Below, piece after piece: positions 27,850-36,212 of a DNA stretch of 64,000 bases. The first letter of the stretch is position 1; each line of letters opens with the position of its first letter. A program made the position numbers and the translations under genes. A model generated the notes under the pieces. It was not told the DNA's origin and made no database searches. It saw only the letters and a program-made list of their open reading frames with translations. Source of the DNA: Pedobacter panaciterrae (GTDB lineage: Bacteria > Bacteroidota > Bacteroidia > Sphingobacteriales > Sphingobacteriaceae); assembly GCF_013204795.1 (NCBI RefSeq), contig NZ_JABMKW010000008.1:930001-994000 (forward strand). The letters are read 5' to 3'.

Positions 27850-28224
27850 ATGAAAAAGACAATGAGAATTCTCAGTTTACTTTTAATCGCTACGACGGTT
27901 ATGATCGCCTGTAAGAAAGACACAGATCCGGCAGACAAAGACTTCTTTGTTGGAACCTATAGAGGATCTATCTCTTACCAAAAAGATGACAACACAATAA
28001 CCAGTTCAGAAGGAAAGGTTACAGTGAGTAAAGTCGGAGATACTTACAATTTTTTCTTTGGCAATAATATTCCTGATATAAAGGGAGTGAAGTTTGAAAA
28101 ATCTGGCGATAACAACTATGTCAGTGTTGGAAGTGGAGTAACTGGTATTTCAATTAATGCCAGTACCTTAAAAGTGTTAGTTTCTAATAATGGAGCTACC
28201 TGGACAGCTGATTGCACCAGGTAA
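27850..28224 (+). CDS. small lipoprotein, lipocalin-like
   Basis: 124-residue lipoprotein with lipobox MIAC (Cys21) followed by KKDTDPADKD. The mature part has the pattern FFVGTYRGSISYQKDD, GKVTVSKVGDTYNFFF and further short strands, as in small beta-barrel (lipocalin-like) lipoproteins that are common in Bacteroidota. Function unknown. It is a single gene between two terminators, with its own presumed promoter and a hairpin in the leader. Confidence 0.82.
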   Translation: MKKTMRILSLLLIATTVMIACKKDTDPADKDFFVGTYRGSISYQKDDNTITSSEGKVTVSKVGDTYNFFFGNNIPDIKGVKFEKSGDNNYVSVGSGVTGISINASTLKVLVSNNGATWTADCTR

Positions 28225-28251
28225 TAAACGCAAATAAATTAAGCTTATCAT

Positions 28252-28280
28252 AAGGCTCGCTATAGTGGCGGGCCTTTTTT
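28252..28280 (+). terminator. intrinsic terminator
   Basis: AAGGCTCGC and GCGGGCCTT pair (one G-T pair) around TATAGTG, followed by TTTT. It lies between convergent genes and ends the lipoprotein transcript. Confidence 0.85.
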
Positions 28281-28295
28281 ATATGCCGATCTCTA

Positions 28296-28886
28296 CTATT
28301 TCTTAAGCGGCATTTCCTTAGAAATACTCGCTGCATCATCTAAATGCCTTTTCAAAACAGGTAGATATTTTAAGCAGAATGTTTGTATATCGGGATCCTT
28401 GTTTTGGCTTCCTTGCGTAAACAAATCAATGGCTTTCTGATGATCTTTGATCATCATTTGCATATAGCCAGAATCAAAATTCGCTTCAACAGAATCTGCA
28501 ACTATAGTTTTGTTTGTAGACGTATCCGCTTGTTTTACAGATGGACTACTCAGGGCAGTATCTACCCTGGTTTGCATGCTGTTAATTGGGATGCTCATCG
28601 AATCTGGTAGTTTTATATTTTTTCTTTTTGCCAGAGCCTTTATCTCGGCATTAATAACCATGTGGTCGTTCAAAATGACTTGAGCATAATCTTTAATTTT
28701 CGAGTCTTGTGCTCTTTTTAATCCCAGATTTCCCATAGAAACTTCATTAATACCACTGATGGATGCTTGTTGTAAGAATTGATCGGCGGTAATGGAATCG
28801 TTTTGCTGAGCTGACGCAGAACTGGGCGCAATAAAAATTGCATAACATGTAGTTATTAATATTGCTAGTTTAATCGGATTCTTCAT
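28296..28886 (-). CDS. DUF4142 domain exported protein
   Basis: 196 residues with a signal peptide (residues 1-26, ending SASAQ) and a DUF4142 domain: DQFLQQASISGINEVSMGNLGLKRA, KIKDYAQVILNDHMVINAEIKALAKRKNI and, at the C-terminus, YMQMMIKDHQKAIDLFTQGSQ. DUF4142 is a ferritin-like four-helix fold found in many exported bacterial proteins, and its role is not established. A low-complexity Ser/Thr/Asp insert (about residues 105-135) splits the domain. Single gene, convergent with the lipoprotein gene before it. Confidence 0.9.
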   Translation of the reverse strand: MKNPIKLAILITTCYAIFIAPSSASAQQNDSITADQFLQQASISGINEVSMGNLGLKRAQDSKIKDYAQVILNDHMVINAEIKALAKRKNIKLPDSMSIPINSMQTRVDTALSSPSVKQADTSTNKTIVADSVEANFDSGYMQMMIKDHQKAIDLFTQGSQNKDPDIQTFCLKYLPVLKRHLDDAASISKEMPLKK

Positions 28887-29055
28887 AGCTGTTGGATAAA
28901 TGTAGATGTATATTTAACAACAACCCATTTTCTGAAAAGTTTAGGAAAGTGTCTGTTTACTAGTTGATTAAAGTAAAGGCTATCTCTTCAGATAGCCTTT
29001 AAAAACCAAATATAAATTAAACGAGTATTGTTCGTGCTTCGCAGCATGGAACTTT

Positions 29056-29092
29056 AAAAAGCAGGTTGCAATGAGTAAACAACCCGCTTTTT
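29056..29092. terminator. terminator-like hairpin
   Basis: AAAAAGCAGGTTG and CAACCCGCTTTTT pair with one mismatch around an 11-nt loop; the T run allows use on both strands. It lies between divergent genes, so it must end some transcript that I could not identify, perhaps a small RNA. Confidence 0.5.
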
Positions 29093-29179
29093 ACCGTACT
29101 GAGCATACGGTTCAACCTTAAGTAAAAACATGAATAATCTTAACGATTAATGCTGTTGATAAACAAATATAAAAAAAGT

Positions 29180-29232
29180 ATACTAATTTAGTAGTATTTA
29201 TTTGCGACTTTATTTTTATTCTTCTATGTTTA
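29180..29232 (+). promoter_or_regulatory. promoter of the Hc1-like gene with an upstream palindrome
   Basis: TTTG at 29201-29204 and TATGTTTA at 29225-29232 are spaced 20 bp apart, fitting -33 and -7 boxes. Directly upstream is the palindrome ATACTAATTTAGTAGTAT (29180-29197), with the same CTA-ATTTRG-TAG core as the site at 14641-14656. Confidence 0.5.
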
Positions 29233-29306
29233 CATTGTTGGATAGGTAATAGTAGCTATTCAACGCCAGAAAACTAATAAATATTAATAATTAACTTAAA
29301 AACATT

Positions 29307-29486
29307 ATGAGCAAGTTCGCAAAATTAAAAGAGGTTGTAGCCTCGGTAGAGACAGACGTAGAAAAATTTTATAACGCTGGAAACAGTGCTGCCGGCACCA
29401 GAGTGCGTAAAGCTTTACAAGAGATTAAAGGGCTTGCCCAGGAGATCAGAACAGAGATTACTGAAAAGAAAAATCAAGGGAAATAG
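29307..29486 (+). CDS. Hc1-like histone H1 family small protein
   Basis: 59-residue basic, helical protein: starts MSKFAKLKEVVASVETDVEK, then FYNAGNSAAGTRVRKALQEIK and a lysine-rich C-terminus (TEKKNQGK). It closely matches the short histone H1-like (Hc1) proteins conserved across Bacteroidota, thought to bind DNA and help organise the nucleoid. It is shorter than chlamydial Hc1 and lacks the long Lys/Ala-rich tail. Single gene with its own promoter and a strong terminator, as expected for an abundant nucleoid protein. Confidence 0.9.
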   Translation: MSKFAKLKEVVASVETDVEKFYNAGNSAAGTRVRKALQEIKGLAQEIRTEITEKKNQGK

Positions 29487-29524
29487 ATTGTTGCAATCTT
29501 AAATTATACAATTTACATCCCAAT

Positions 29525-29567
29525 CCAATTGATCAGGATAGTGGAAAACACTTTCCTGATCAATTGG
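29525..29567 (+). terminator. strong intrinsic terminator of the Hc1-like gene
   Basis: CCAATTGATCAGGA and TCCTGATCAATTGG form a 14-bp perfect stem, with a further GTG/CAC pair inside, followed by TCTTT. Confidence 0.8.
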
Positions 29568-29633
29568 TCTTTAAAACAAAAGATTTAGGTCTTTTAAACA
29601 AAACACACCGGCCAATATCCATCTAATTTTGTT

Positions 29634-29641
29634 GTTATAAA
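29634..29641 (+). promoter_or_regulatory. -7 box upstream of the SDR gene
   Basis: TAATTTTG matches TAnnTTTG 12 bp before the ATG at 29653. No clear TTG lies at the expected -33 position. Confidence 0.4.
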
Positions 29642-29652
29642 TAACAAATAAG

Positions 29653-30681
29653 ATGGAACAAAAAGAAACAAACAAGTACAATCGTACTTTACAACAACCC
29701 ATTGGTTCAGGGTTTAATGCCACATCAACAAGCAATGATGTAATTAAAGGAGTCGACCTCACTGGAAAAATCGCTATTGTAACAGGTGGCTATGCTGGTA
29801 TTGGTTTAGAAACAGTTAAGTTATTAAGTAGAGCAGGGGCCAAAGTAATCGTCCCCGCCCGCGATGTAGCTAAAGCCAAAAAAAATCTTGATGGAGTAAA
29901 AAACATTGCCGTTGAACATCTGGATCTGATGAATCCCGAATCCATTGATGCCTTTGCCAGGAATTTTCTCGAAACCAATAGCCCGCTGCATCTTTTAATT
30001 AACAATGCAGGCATTATGTGGGTGCCGCTTCAGCGCGATTTACGCGGTTATGAGTCGCAGCTTGCCACCAACCATTTAGGACATTTTCAGCTTACCGCTA
30101 AACTTTGGCCGGCATTAAAACAGGCAAATGGCGCCAGAGTGGTCAATGTGTCTTCATTCGGACATCAAATGGCACCATTTGATTTTGAAGACCCCAACTT
30201 TGAACATCGTCAATACGAAACTTTGCAGGGGTATGGTCAATCTAAAACGGCAAATAACCTGTTTACTGTAGAGCTGGATCATAGGGGTAGATACTTTGGC
30301 GTACGTGCCTTCTCATTGCATCCTGGCTCTGTAAACGGTACAGATCTCGGAAGGGTAGCCCCAATGGCTTTGTTTCAGCAGATGGGAACCCATGACGAGA
30401 ATGGCGAAATCTATCCAGAGGTAGCTAAAAAGCTCAAAACAATACCGCAGGGTGCCGCAACTACATTGTGGTGTGCAACCAGTCAAAAGCTTGAGGGTAA
30501 AGGCGGCGTTTATTGTGAAAATGGAGACATTGCAGAGCTTGACTTGGGAAACATCGATCATCAGTACGATAACCCTTTAACACTTCGTGGCGTGACACCC
30601 TACTCAATAGATCCAGAAAATGCAAAACGGCTTTGGCAATTAAGTGAAGAAATGACTAAAGTGATATTTACAGCAGATTGA
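29653..30681 (+). CDS. short-chain dehydrogenase (retinol-dehydrogenase-like SDR)
   Basis: 342-residue NAD(P)-dependent oxidoreductase of the extended RDH/WWOX-like SDR group. TGGYAGIG at residues 44-51, NNAG at 117-120, Ser167/168 (VNVSSFG), Tyr194 and Lys198 (YGQSK) form the cofactor and active sites; SLHPGSV follows. About 35 extra N-terminal residues precede the Rossmann fold. It is 42 bp upstream of an AraC-type gene on the same strand, so the two are probably one unit and the regulator may control the oxidoreductase. Substrate unknown. Confidence 0.92.
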   Translation: MEQKETNKYNRTLQQPIGSGFNATSTSNDVIKGVDLTGKIAIVTGGYAGIGLETVKLLSRAGAKVIVPARDVAKAKKNLDGVKNIAVEHLDLMNPESIDAFARNFLETNSPLHLLINNAGIMWVPLQRDLRGYESQLATNHLGHFQLTAKLWPALKQANGARVVNVSSFGHQMAPFDFEDPNFEHRQYETLQGYGQSKTANNLFTVELDHRGRYFGVRAFSLHPGSVNGTDLGRVAPMALFQQMGTHDENGEIYPEVAKKLKTIPQGAATTLWCATSQKLEGKGGVYCENGDIAELDLGNIDHQYDNPLTLRGVTPYSIDPENAKRLWQLSEEMTKVIFTAD

Positions 30682-30723
30682 ACATTGCTATGCAATTAAT
30701 TCCCTAATTTTAGATGGTAAACC

Positions 30724-31536
30724 ATGGCACATCAGATAGAATACATACACGATGATATTAAGAGATCGTGCTTTGAAGACCAGTTCTTCAAAGCCGATGT
30801 GCTGTTTGAAGACCATTTGCTGGTATGGATCATCTCGGGAGAAACCAGGATCGTGCAAGCCGATCAGACCTATGTGTTTGGAGCAGGAGATACCCTGCTG
30901 TTTCCGCGTTACTTGCTGGCTACGGTTCTCAATTATCCTAAACATGGCTTGTCTCATAAATCGGTAGCCATGCACCTTAAGCTGGAGCGGCTAAAAGACT
31001 ACTATAATAAAAATGAGCCCCAGTCCCAGGGAGAACCGATTCCACCTCCTAGCTTTCGAACCTTTGAACAACATCCATTATTAAAAAGCTGTCTCTCTTC
31101 ACTAATCCCGTATTTTGAGCTCAAAGAAAAACTACCTGGCGCCATCGCTTCACTCAAAATAGAAGAGGCTATCCATATCCTGAGAACTATCGAACCCAGT
31201 ATTGACCATATGCTGGCCAACTTTGCAGAGCCCGGAAAGATTGATATCGCTAATTTCATGGAAAAAAATTATATGTTCAATATGCCGATGGAAAAATTCG
31301 GTTACCTGACTGGACGTAGCCTGACAACGTTTAAGCGCGATTTCAAAAAAACTTTTCAAACCACACCACAGAAATGGCTTACTCAAAAAAGACTGAAACT
31401 GGCCCATTATCAAATCAGAGAAAAAAAACGGAAGCCCTCAGAAGTCTATCTGGAAACAGGATTTGAAAATCTCTCCCATTTTGGTTACGCATTTAAGAAA
31501 TTTTTTGGCTACGCACCCACAGAGGGATTTAGGTAA
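30724..31536 (+). CDS. AraC-family transcriptional regulator
   Basis: 270-residue regulator. N-terminal domain of about 130 residues is cupin-like (LVWIISGETRIVQADQTYVF, GAGDTLLFPRYLLA). The C-terminal part holds two HTH units: MPMEKFGYLTGRSLTTFKRDFKKTF and a second with KPSEVYLETGFENLSHFGYAFKKFFGYAPTEGFR. Lies directly after an SDR gene, unlike the regulator at 7174, which precedes its SDR pair. Effector unknown. The stop is 5 bp from the stop of the convergent histidine kinase gene. Confidence 0.92.
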   Translation: MAHQIEYIHDDIKRSCFEDQFFKADVLFEDHLLVWIISGETRIVQADQTYVFGAGDTLLFPRYLLATVLNYPKHGLSHKSVAMHLKLERLKDYYNKNEPQSQGEPIPPPSFRTFEQHPLLKSCLSSLIPYFELKEKLPGAIASLKIEEAIHILRTIEPSIDHMLANFAEPGKIDIANFMEKNYMFNMPMEKFGYLTGRSLTTFKRDFKKTFQTTPQKWLTQKRLKLAHYQIREKKRKPSEVYLETGFENLSHFGYAFKKFFGYAPTEGFR

Positions 31537-31541
31537 TAGGG

Positions 31542-32639
31542 CTAATCCTTAAAAGTGAGCACAAATCTAACTCCCTCGTTTACCTTGCTTTCTACATCAA
31601 TATGGCCTCCTAAACTATTAATGTGGTTATATACCAAATAAAGGCCAATACCTTTGCTATCTGTATGATTGTGGAATGTTTGATGTAGCCCAAATATCTT
31701 GTTTTTACATTTTTCCATATCAAACCCCAGGCCTTTGTCTGAAAAAATCAATTGTCGGGCACCATTTGTTTTTCTGGTGGCAATATAAATATCAGGGTGT
31801 GAATCTGGTTTTGCGTACTTAATGGAATTAGTGATCAGGTTTAGAAATATGCTGTCCATATAAACTTTGTTGAAATTGATCGTATCAAATTCAGAAAAAT
31901 CAATTCTAATAATAGCTCTGGAGCCTAGTATCAATGAATTTATAGAATGAAACACCCCGTTCAGAGAATGATGAAGATTCAGGTTTTCTGTGGGCACATG
32001 AACGCTTTTTTTCTGACTGGCCGCATCCAGGTAATAATTTAAGGTAACCTTCAATTCCTCTGTTGTTGATTGTAATATATTGATCAGATTTTCAGTTTCT
32101 TTATCCTGAATTGTAGAAGTATCCAAAAGACTAAATATTGCAAGTAAGTTATTTACAGGTGCCCTCAGATCATGCGAGGCCATATGAGTTAAATGCTGCA
32201 GCTCTTCATTAATCTTTGATAGGCTGATCAAAAGTTTATTCCGTTCTTCTTCAAGTTTCTTTTTGTGTGTTACATTTTTGGCAACCGCGTAAACCAGTTT
32301 GGATTCAGGAACAGGAATTGAAGTCCATGACAGCCACACAATTTCGCCTTTTTTAGTGAGGTAGCGGTTTTCGAAATTTAAGAGTGGAATATTTTTCCTG
32401 AGGTTGTTCCTAAGTTCTTCTGTAATGTTCTGGTCTTCTTCACAAACAAAATCATTAATAGGTCTTGAAAATAACTCTTCATCACTATATCCTAACAGTT
32501 TAGAAACCGCAGGATTGATTCTTTTAAAGTATCCATCAAATCCGGCGATACACATTAAATCCTGAGAAACTTCAAAAAAAGGTTCGCTATCAAAACTCTC
32601 TACAGAAACTCGATGCTGGTTATTTGCTTTAGGTATCAT
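31542..32639 (-). CDS. PAS-domain sensor histidine kinase
   Basis: 365 residues, cytoplasmic: no transmembrane segment or signal peptide. A PAS domain covers about residues 20-125 (MCIAGFDGYFKRINPAVSKLLGYS) with a PAC-like end, then a HisKA helix with phospho-acceptor His156 in ASHDLRAP, and a HATPase domain with the N box (LNLITNSIKYA), G1 (FSDKGLGFD) and G2 (GIGLYLVYN). No response regulator gene is next to it, so it is an orphan kinase; the signal is unknown but must be sensed inside the cell. Confidence 0.92.
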   Translation of the reverse strand: MIPKANNQHRVSVESFDSEPFFEVSQDLMCIAGFDGYFKRINPAVSKLLGYSDEELFSRPINDFVCEEDQNITEELRNNLRKNIPLLNFENRYLTKKGEIVWLSWTSIPVPESKLVYAVAKNVTHKKKLEEERNKLLISLSKINEELQHLTHMASHDLRAPVNNLLAIFSLLDTSTIQDKETENLINILQSTTEELKVTLNYYLDAASQKKSVHVPTENLNLHHSLNGVFHSINSLILGSRAIIRIDFSEFDTINFNKVYMDSIFLNLITNSIKYAKPDSHPDIYIATRKTNGARQLIFSDKGLGFDMEKCKNKIFGLHQTFHNHTDSKGIGLYLVYNHINSLGGHIDVESKVNEGVRFVLTFKD

Positions 32640-33099
32640 ACGGCCAAGGATCGCTTTTTCTGAAGTTAATAGCTGTTAGTTATACTAAATCTACTAAAGT
32701 TTAGCTGTTTGTTCATTTTATTCAGTAATAAATTTTCTATTTTCTGCTCCGCATAGAGGGGGATATGCTTATTTATCTGATAATCATTAGATTCTGCTAA
32801 AGAGGGGTGACGAAAAATAATTTATTTGGGTTTAAATATCTGCTCACTGAAACCTCCTGCTGGGCAGAATTAAGACAGAATCAAGTTCAATTCGGGTTTT
32901 CTTCGGAAAATAGGTACCTTTTTCCGAAGCAGTCTCGAACCAGTGTTAACGTTGGTCTTATCAATCTATGAACGAAGTTACCCCTTGCTTAGTCTGATTG
33001 AAACAAAAGTTAGATTATAATTTAGAAGTATATAAAATTTGACTTTAGGGGTAATTTCATCATCTTTATTTAGCAAACTACTTACACCTTACTTTAAAA
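32640..33099 (+). other. 460-bp intergenic region without a recognised gene
   Basis: Upstream sequence of the histidine kinase (minus) and of the DUF1801 gene (plus). It contains one clear hairpin, CTTCGGAAAA (32901-32910) with TTTTCCGAAG (32920-32929), and AT-rich stretches. I see no convincing reading frame, tRNA or repeat. Confidence 0.5.
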
Positions 33100-33711
33100 A
33101 TGCCACAATTCAATCCAAAATTCGATGAGTATTATGCAAAATCAGCAGATTTTGCAAAGCCTATTATGGAATATTTACGCCAAATAATCCATGAAACATG
33201 TCCGGATGTTGAGGAAGTAATTAAATGGGGTATTCCACATTTCGATTACCATGGCGATATGATGTGCATCTTTGCTGCCTACAAAAATCACTGCTCATTC
33301 AGCATTTGGAAAGCAGCATTAATAACTAATCCAAAACTGAAAGAGAACATTAAACCTGAGCAAACAATGGGAAATATGGATAAAATCAAATCCCTGTCAG
33401 ATTTGCCGGACAAAGAAACATTGATCGCGTATGTAAAAGAGGCGATGGCTTTAAATGAAAATGGAATAAAAATAGTAAAACCGAAAGCTGAGAAGCCCAA
33501 AGTTATTCAAGTACCAGATTATTTTAGTGAAATCCTGGAAGCAAATCCACCGATTAAAGAGATTTTTGAAAGCAAATCACCTTCATTTCGGAAAGACTAT
33601 TTAGTTTGGATAATCGATGCAAAAACAGACGCCACTCGTCAAACCAGAATAGAACAAGCCTTAGAATGGATAGCCGAAGGCAAAGGCAGGTTTTGGAAAT
33701 ATAATAAATAA
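33100..33711 (+). CDS. DUF1801/YdeI-like protein
   Basis: 203-residue cytosolic protein. The N-terminal ~115 residues are a DUF1801 (YdhG-type) domain: FAKPIMEYLRQIIHETCPDVEE, IKWGIPHFDYHGDMMCIFAAYKNHCSF. The C-terminal part matches the YdeI/OmpD-associated family: FSEILEANPPIKEIFESKSPSFRKDYLVWI followed by KTDATRQTRIEQALEWIAEGK. This two-domain form is common in Bacteroidota. YdeI-type proteins have been linked to resistance to cationic peptides, but the biochemical role is unclear. Single gene. Confidence 0.88.
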   Translation: MPQFNPKFDEYYAKSADFAKPIMEYLRQIIHETCPDVEEVIKWGIPHFDYHGDMMCIFAAYKNHCSFSIWKAALITNPKLKENIKPEQTMGNMDKIKSLSDLPDKETLIAYVKEAMALNENGIKIVKPKAEKPKVIQVPDYFSEILEANPPIKEIFESKSPSFRKDYLVWIIDAKTDATRQTRIEQALEWIAEGKGRFWKYNK

Positions 33712-33775
33712 TCCAAACCCCATGTATTGTCTGGTTCTGCCTTTTTTTATCCTGATCCATAATATGTAAATTAAA

Positions 33776-34264
33776 CTAAAATCTGATAATATCTGTATCC
33801 GGAGGAGTATGCCCAAGTAAGCGGCACATAATCATAATTTGCCCTTTATGATGAAATTCATGTGTTAAGACATGGGTAAAGACCTCCAGGGTAGTAGCCT
33901 CCATCTTTTTGCCCGAAATTATTCCGCTGATCACTTGGTTTGGGTTATTACCAAATTCATCAATATAAGTTAAAATGAGGCTGTCGGCTTTTTCAAATAA
34001 GGTTCTAAGCACCCTAAATGAAGAAACGTTGTAATCCTGATAAGTATCAATGTTAAGTTTTAGAGAGAAATTGCCGATCCAATGGCAATATACTCCTGCA
34101 ATATGCAATAACATTTTGCCTGGAGAGAAGCCATTAAATTGGTCCAATGGGCTGAATACTTCCTCTTTTAATTGTGTCTCTAAAAAATCGAGCACAACAG
34201 TCCTGGAACTTTTTACCAGGACATATTGTTGTCTTAGTAATTCTTTAGCCAATATTGATGTCAT
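33776..34264 (-). CDS. DinB-like four-helix protein
   Basis: 162 residues from the ATG at 34264, chosen because the N-terminal residues before it (from 34333) are basic and unlike the family. The product fits the DinB/YfiT-like four-helix bundle: an early helix with LLRQQYVLVKSSRTVVLDFL, a middle His in MLLHIAGVYCHWIGN, and HEFHHKGQIMIMCRLLGHTPPD near the C-terminus. The His residues (LLHIAG, THEFHHKGQ) are the usual metal ligands. Members include thiol-dependent transferases; the substrate here is unknown. Divergent from the ABC transporter gene. Confidence 0.85.
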   Translation of the reverse strand: MTSILAKELLRQQYVLVKSSRTVVLDFLETQLKEEVFSPLDQFNGFSPGKMLLHIAGVYCHWIGNFSLKLNIDTYQDYNVSSFRVLRTLFEKADSLILTYIDEFGNNPNQVISGIISGKKMEATTLEVFTHVLTHEFHHKGQIMIMCRLLGHTPPDTDIIRF

Positions 34265-34392
34265 GGAAATAAAATTACGATTTTTTAGTAATTTAGATAC
34301 TTTCTGGCATTGGTCCTTATTTCTAAAATGCAATAGCCAACATTCATGGCAGCAGATGTTGGGGGTTTAAAGTGTAACATTAATCGATTATT

Positions 34393-36159
34393 ATGAGGAT
34401 ACTTTGGAAATACCTTAAGCCGCATCGCACGCTTGTTTTTTTATCTTTAATACTAGCTGCTGTAGCTCAATTACTCAGCCTGGTTGATCCTGTAATATTT
34501 GGAAAGATCATTGATGAATATGCCACAAATAAGAACCACTTGTCTGAAACTGAACTGATAAATGGGATTTTATATTGGTTATTAATAGCACTTGGCATTG
34601 CTGTGGTGGCTAAACTATGTAAAGCTGCTCAGGATTATATAACCCGCAAAGCTGTAGCACGCTTTGGCATGAATATATTCAATGATGGCCTAAAGCAAAC
34701 CTTACGCCTCTCATTTCAGGAATTTGAAGAGAGCAGAAGCGGAACTACGCTTTCTGTTCTGCAAAAAGTGAAAACTGATGCAGAGCGTTTTATTAATTCC
34801 TTTATCAATGTTTTGTTTTCTTCGCTTGTAGGAGTTGGCTTTTTAATATGGTATAGCATAAACAAGAATTGGCTTTTGGTTCCCGTTTTCTTTGTAGGAA
34901 TTGTGCTTCTTGGGTCGCTTACGGGCTTAGTCTCTAAAAGGATAAAAGGGATTCAACGATCAATAAACAGGCAAACAGATAGCCAGGCTGGGGTTATTAC
35001 CGAAAGCTTGCGAAATATTGAGTTGGTTAAAAGCCTTGGGTTAACGTTTCCGGAAATCAGGCGACTGAATGAACAAACATTGAAAATATTTGAGTTGGAA
35101 ATGCAAAAGGCCGGCAAGGTAAGTTTCTTGTCTTTTTTGCAAGGGAATATGCTAAACTTACTAAAGCAATCTATCCTTTTCATTCTTTTGTGGCTTATTT
35201 TCAGGAAAGTACTTAGTACCGGGGAGCTTATTGCTATGCAATTTATTTCTACGGCTATATTCACTCCTTTACAAGACCTTGGTAATATGATTGTGCTTTA
35301 TAGAGAGGCAGATGCATCTTTAAAGAGTTTCGACAGGCTGATGAATAAACCCGTAGAGCAACGTCCTGAAAATTCAATTGAGATTGGCAAACTCGAAAAC
35401 CTGCAGTTTGATAATGTCGTATTCCGTCATAGAACGGCAGGCTATAATGCCATCGACGGCATTTCATTTAAGATTAAAAGAGGGGAGACAATAGCCTTTG
35501 TGGGCCCGTCTGGATCAGGTAAGTCGACGCTGGTTAAGTTGCTGGTTGGATTGTACGTTCCTGTTGATGGACGGATCTTTTTTAACGATGTACCTTCAAC
35601 CCAGGTACAATATAATCCGCTTAGGCGGCAAATAGGCTTTGTAACACAAGATACACAGCTGTATGCTGGTTCTATTAAAGATAACCTGCTCTTTGTGAAT
35701 CCAACGGCTACGGATGCAGATATTAATGATGCGCTGGAAAAAGCTTCAGCTTCTGGATTGGTTGCCAGAGCATCTCATGGGTTAAATACCATCCTTGGAG
35801 AAAGTGGTATGAAGTTGTCTGGCGGAGAAAAGCAAAGATTGTCTATTGCCAGGGCATTATTACGCCAGCCTCAATTACTGATTTTTGATGAAGCTACTTC
35901 TGCATTAGATTCGCTAACTGAAGAAGAAATTACCACAACCATAAGGGAGATATCGGATAGCAGACAACAAATGACCATATTAATTGCTCATCGTCTTTCT
36001 ACCATCATGCACGCAGATGTTATTTACGTTCTTGAAAAAGGGATTATTTCGGAAGCCGGTACTCACGATGAACTATTGGAGCAAAGAGGACTTTATTATT
36101 CCATGTGGCGTCAGCAAGTAGGAGAAAGAAGAGAAATTCGCAGCTCAATAGATGTGTAG
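34393..36159 (+). CDS. ABC exporter, fused membrane and ATPase domains
   Basis: 588-residue half-transporter of the ABC-B (MsbA/multidrug) type, inner membrane, presumably a homodimer. The first ~330 residues form a six-helix transmembrane domain. The ATPase domain has Walker A GPSGSGKST (371-379), Q-loop region VTQDTQ, signature LSGGEKQ (475-481), Walker B LLIFDEATSALD with Glu500, and the switch His in AHRLST. Substrate unknown; lipids or drugs are typical. The start is at the first ATG after a hairpin (34337-34362) in the 128-bp divergent region. Confidence 0.95.
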   Translation: MRILWKYLKPHRTLVFLSLILAAVAQLLSLVDPVIFGKIIDEYATNKNHLSETELINGILYWLLIALGIAVVAKLCKAAQDYITRKAVARFGMNIFNDGLKQTLRLSFQEFEESRSGTTLSVLQKVKTDAERFINSFINVLFSSLVGVGFLIWYSINKNWLLVPVFFVGIVLLGSLTGLVSKRIKGIQRSINRQTDSQAGVITESLRNIELVKSLGLTFPEIRRLNEQTLKIFELEMQKAGKVSFLSFLQGNMLNLLKQSILFILLWLIFRKVLSTGELIAMQFISTAIFTPLQDLGNMIVLYREADASLKSFDRLMNKPVEQRPENSIEIGKLENLQFDNVVFRHRTAGYNAIDGISFKIKRGETIAFVGPSGSGKSTLVKLLVGLYVPVDGRIFFNDVPSTQVQYNPLRRQIGFVTQDTQLYAGSIKDNLLFVNPTATDADINDALEKASASGLVARASHGLNTILGESGMKLSGGEKQRLSIARALLRQPQLLIFDEATSALDSLTEEEITTTIREISDSRQQMTILIAHRLSTIMHADVIYVLEKGIISEAGTHDELLEQRGLYYSMWRQQVGERREIRSSIDV

Positions 36160-36212
36160 TAATTAGACGTATAATAGTTAAAAATATCACAGAAAATTAA
36201 AAGAAGATAAAA

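Larger units (their letters stand above)
28887..29306 (+). other. 420-bp divergent intergenic region with several hairpins
   Basis: Contains AAAGGCTATCT-CTTC-AGATAGCCTTT (28975-29000), a smaller GTTC/GAAC hairpin (about 29030-29052), a terminator-like stem at 29056-29092, CCGTA/TACGG (about 29094-29110), a palindrome at 29180-29197 and a promoter at 29201-29232. No reading frame in the hairpin part looks coding. A small structured RNA is possible. Confidence 0.45.

Noticed and set aside
28914..28928. Minus-strand frame Met-Gly-Cys-Cys-stop upstream of the DUF4142 gene, looking like a second Cys leader
   Set aside because: Only four codons and no hairpins arranged as an attenuator behind it; most likely chance.
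32929..32955. GGTTCGAGACT on the minus strand, like a tRNA T-arm
   Set aside because: The flanking stem does not pair properly and no acceptor, D or anticodon arm could be placed.
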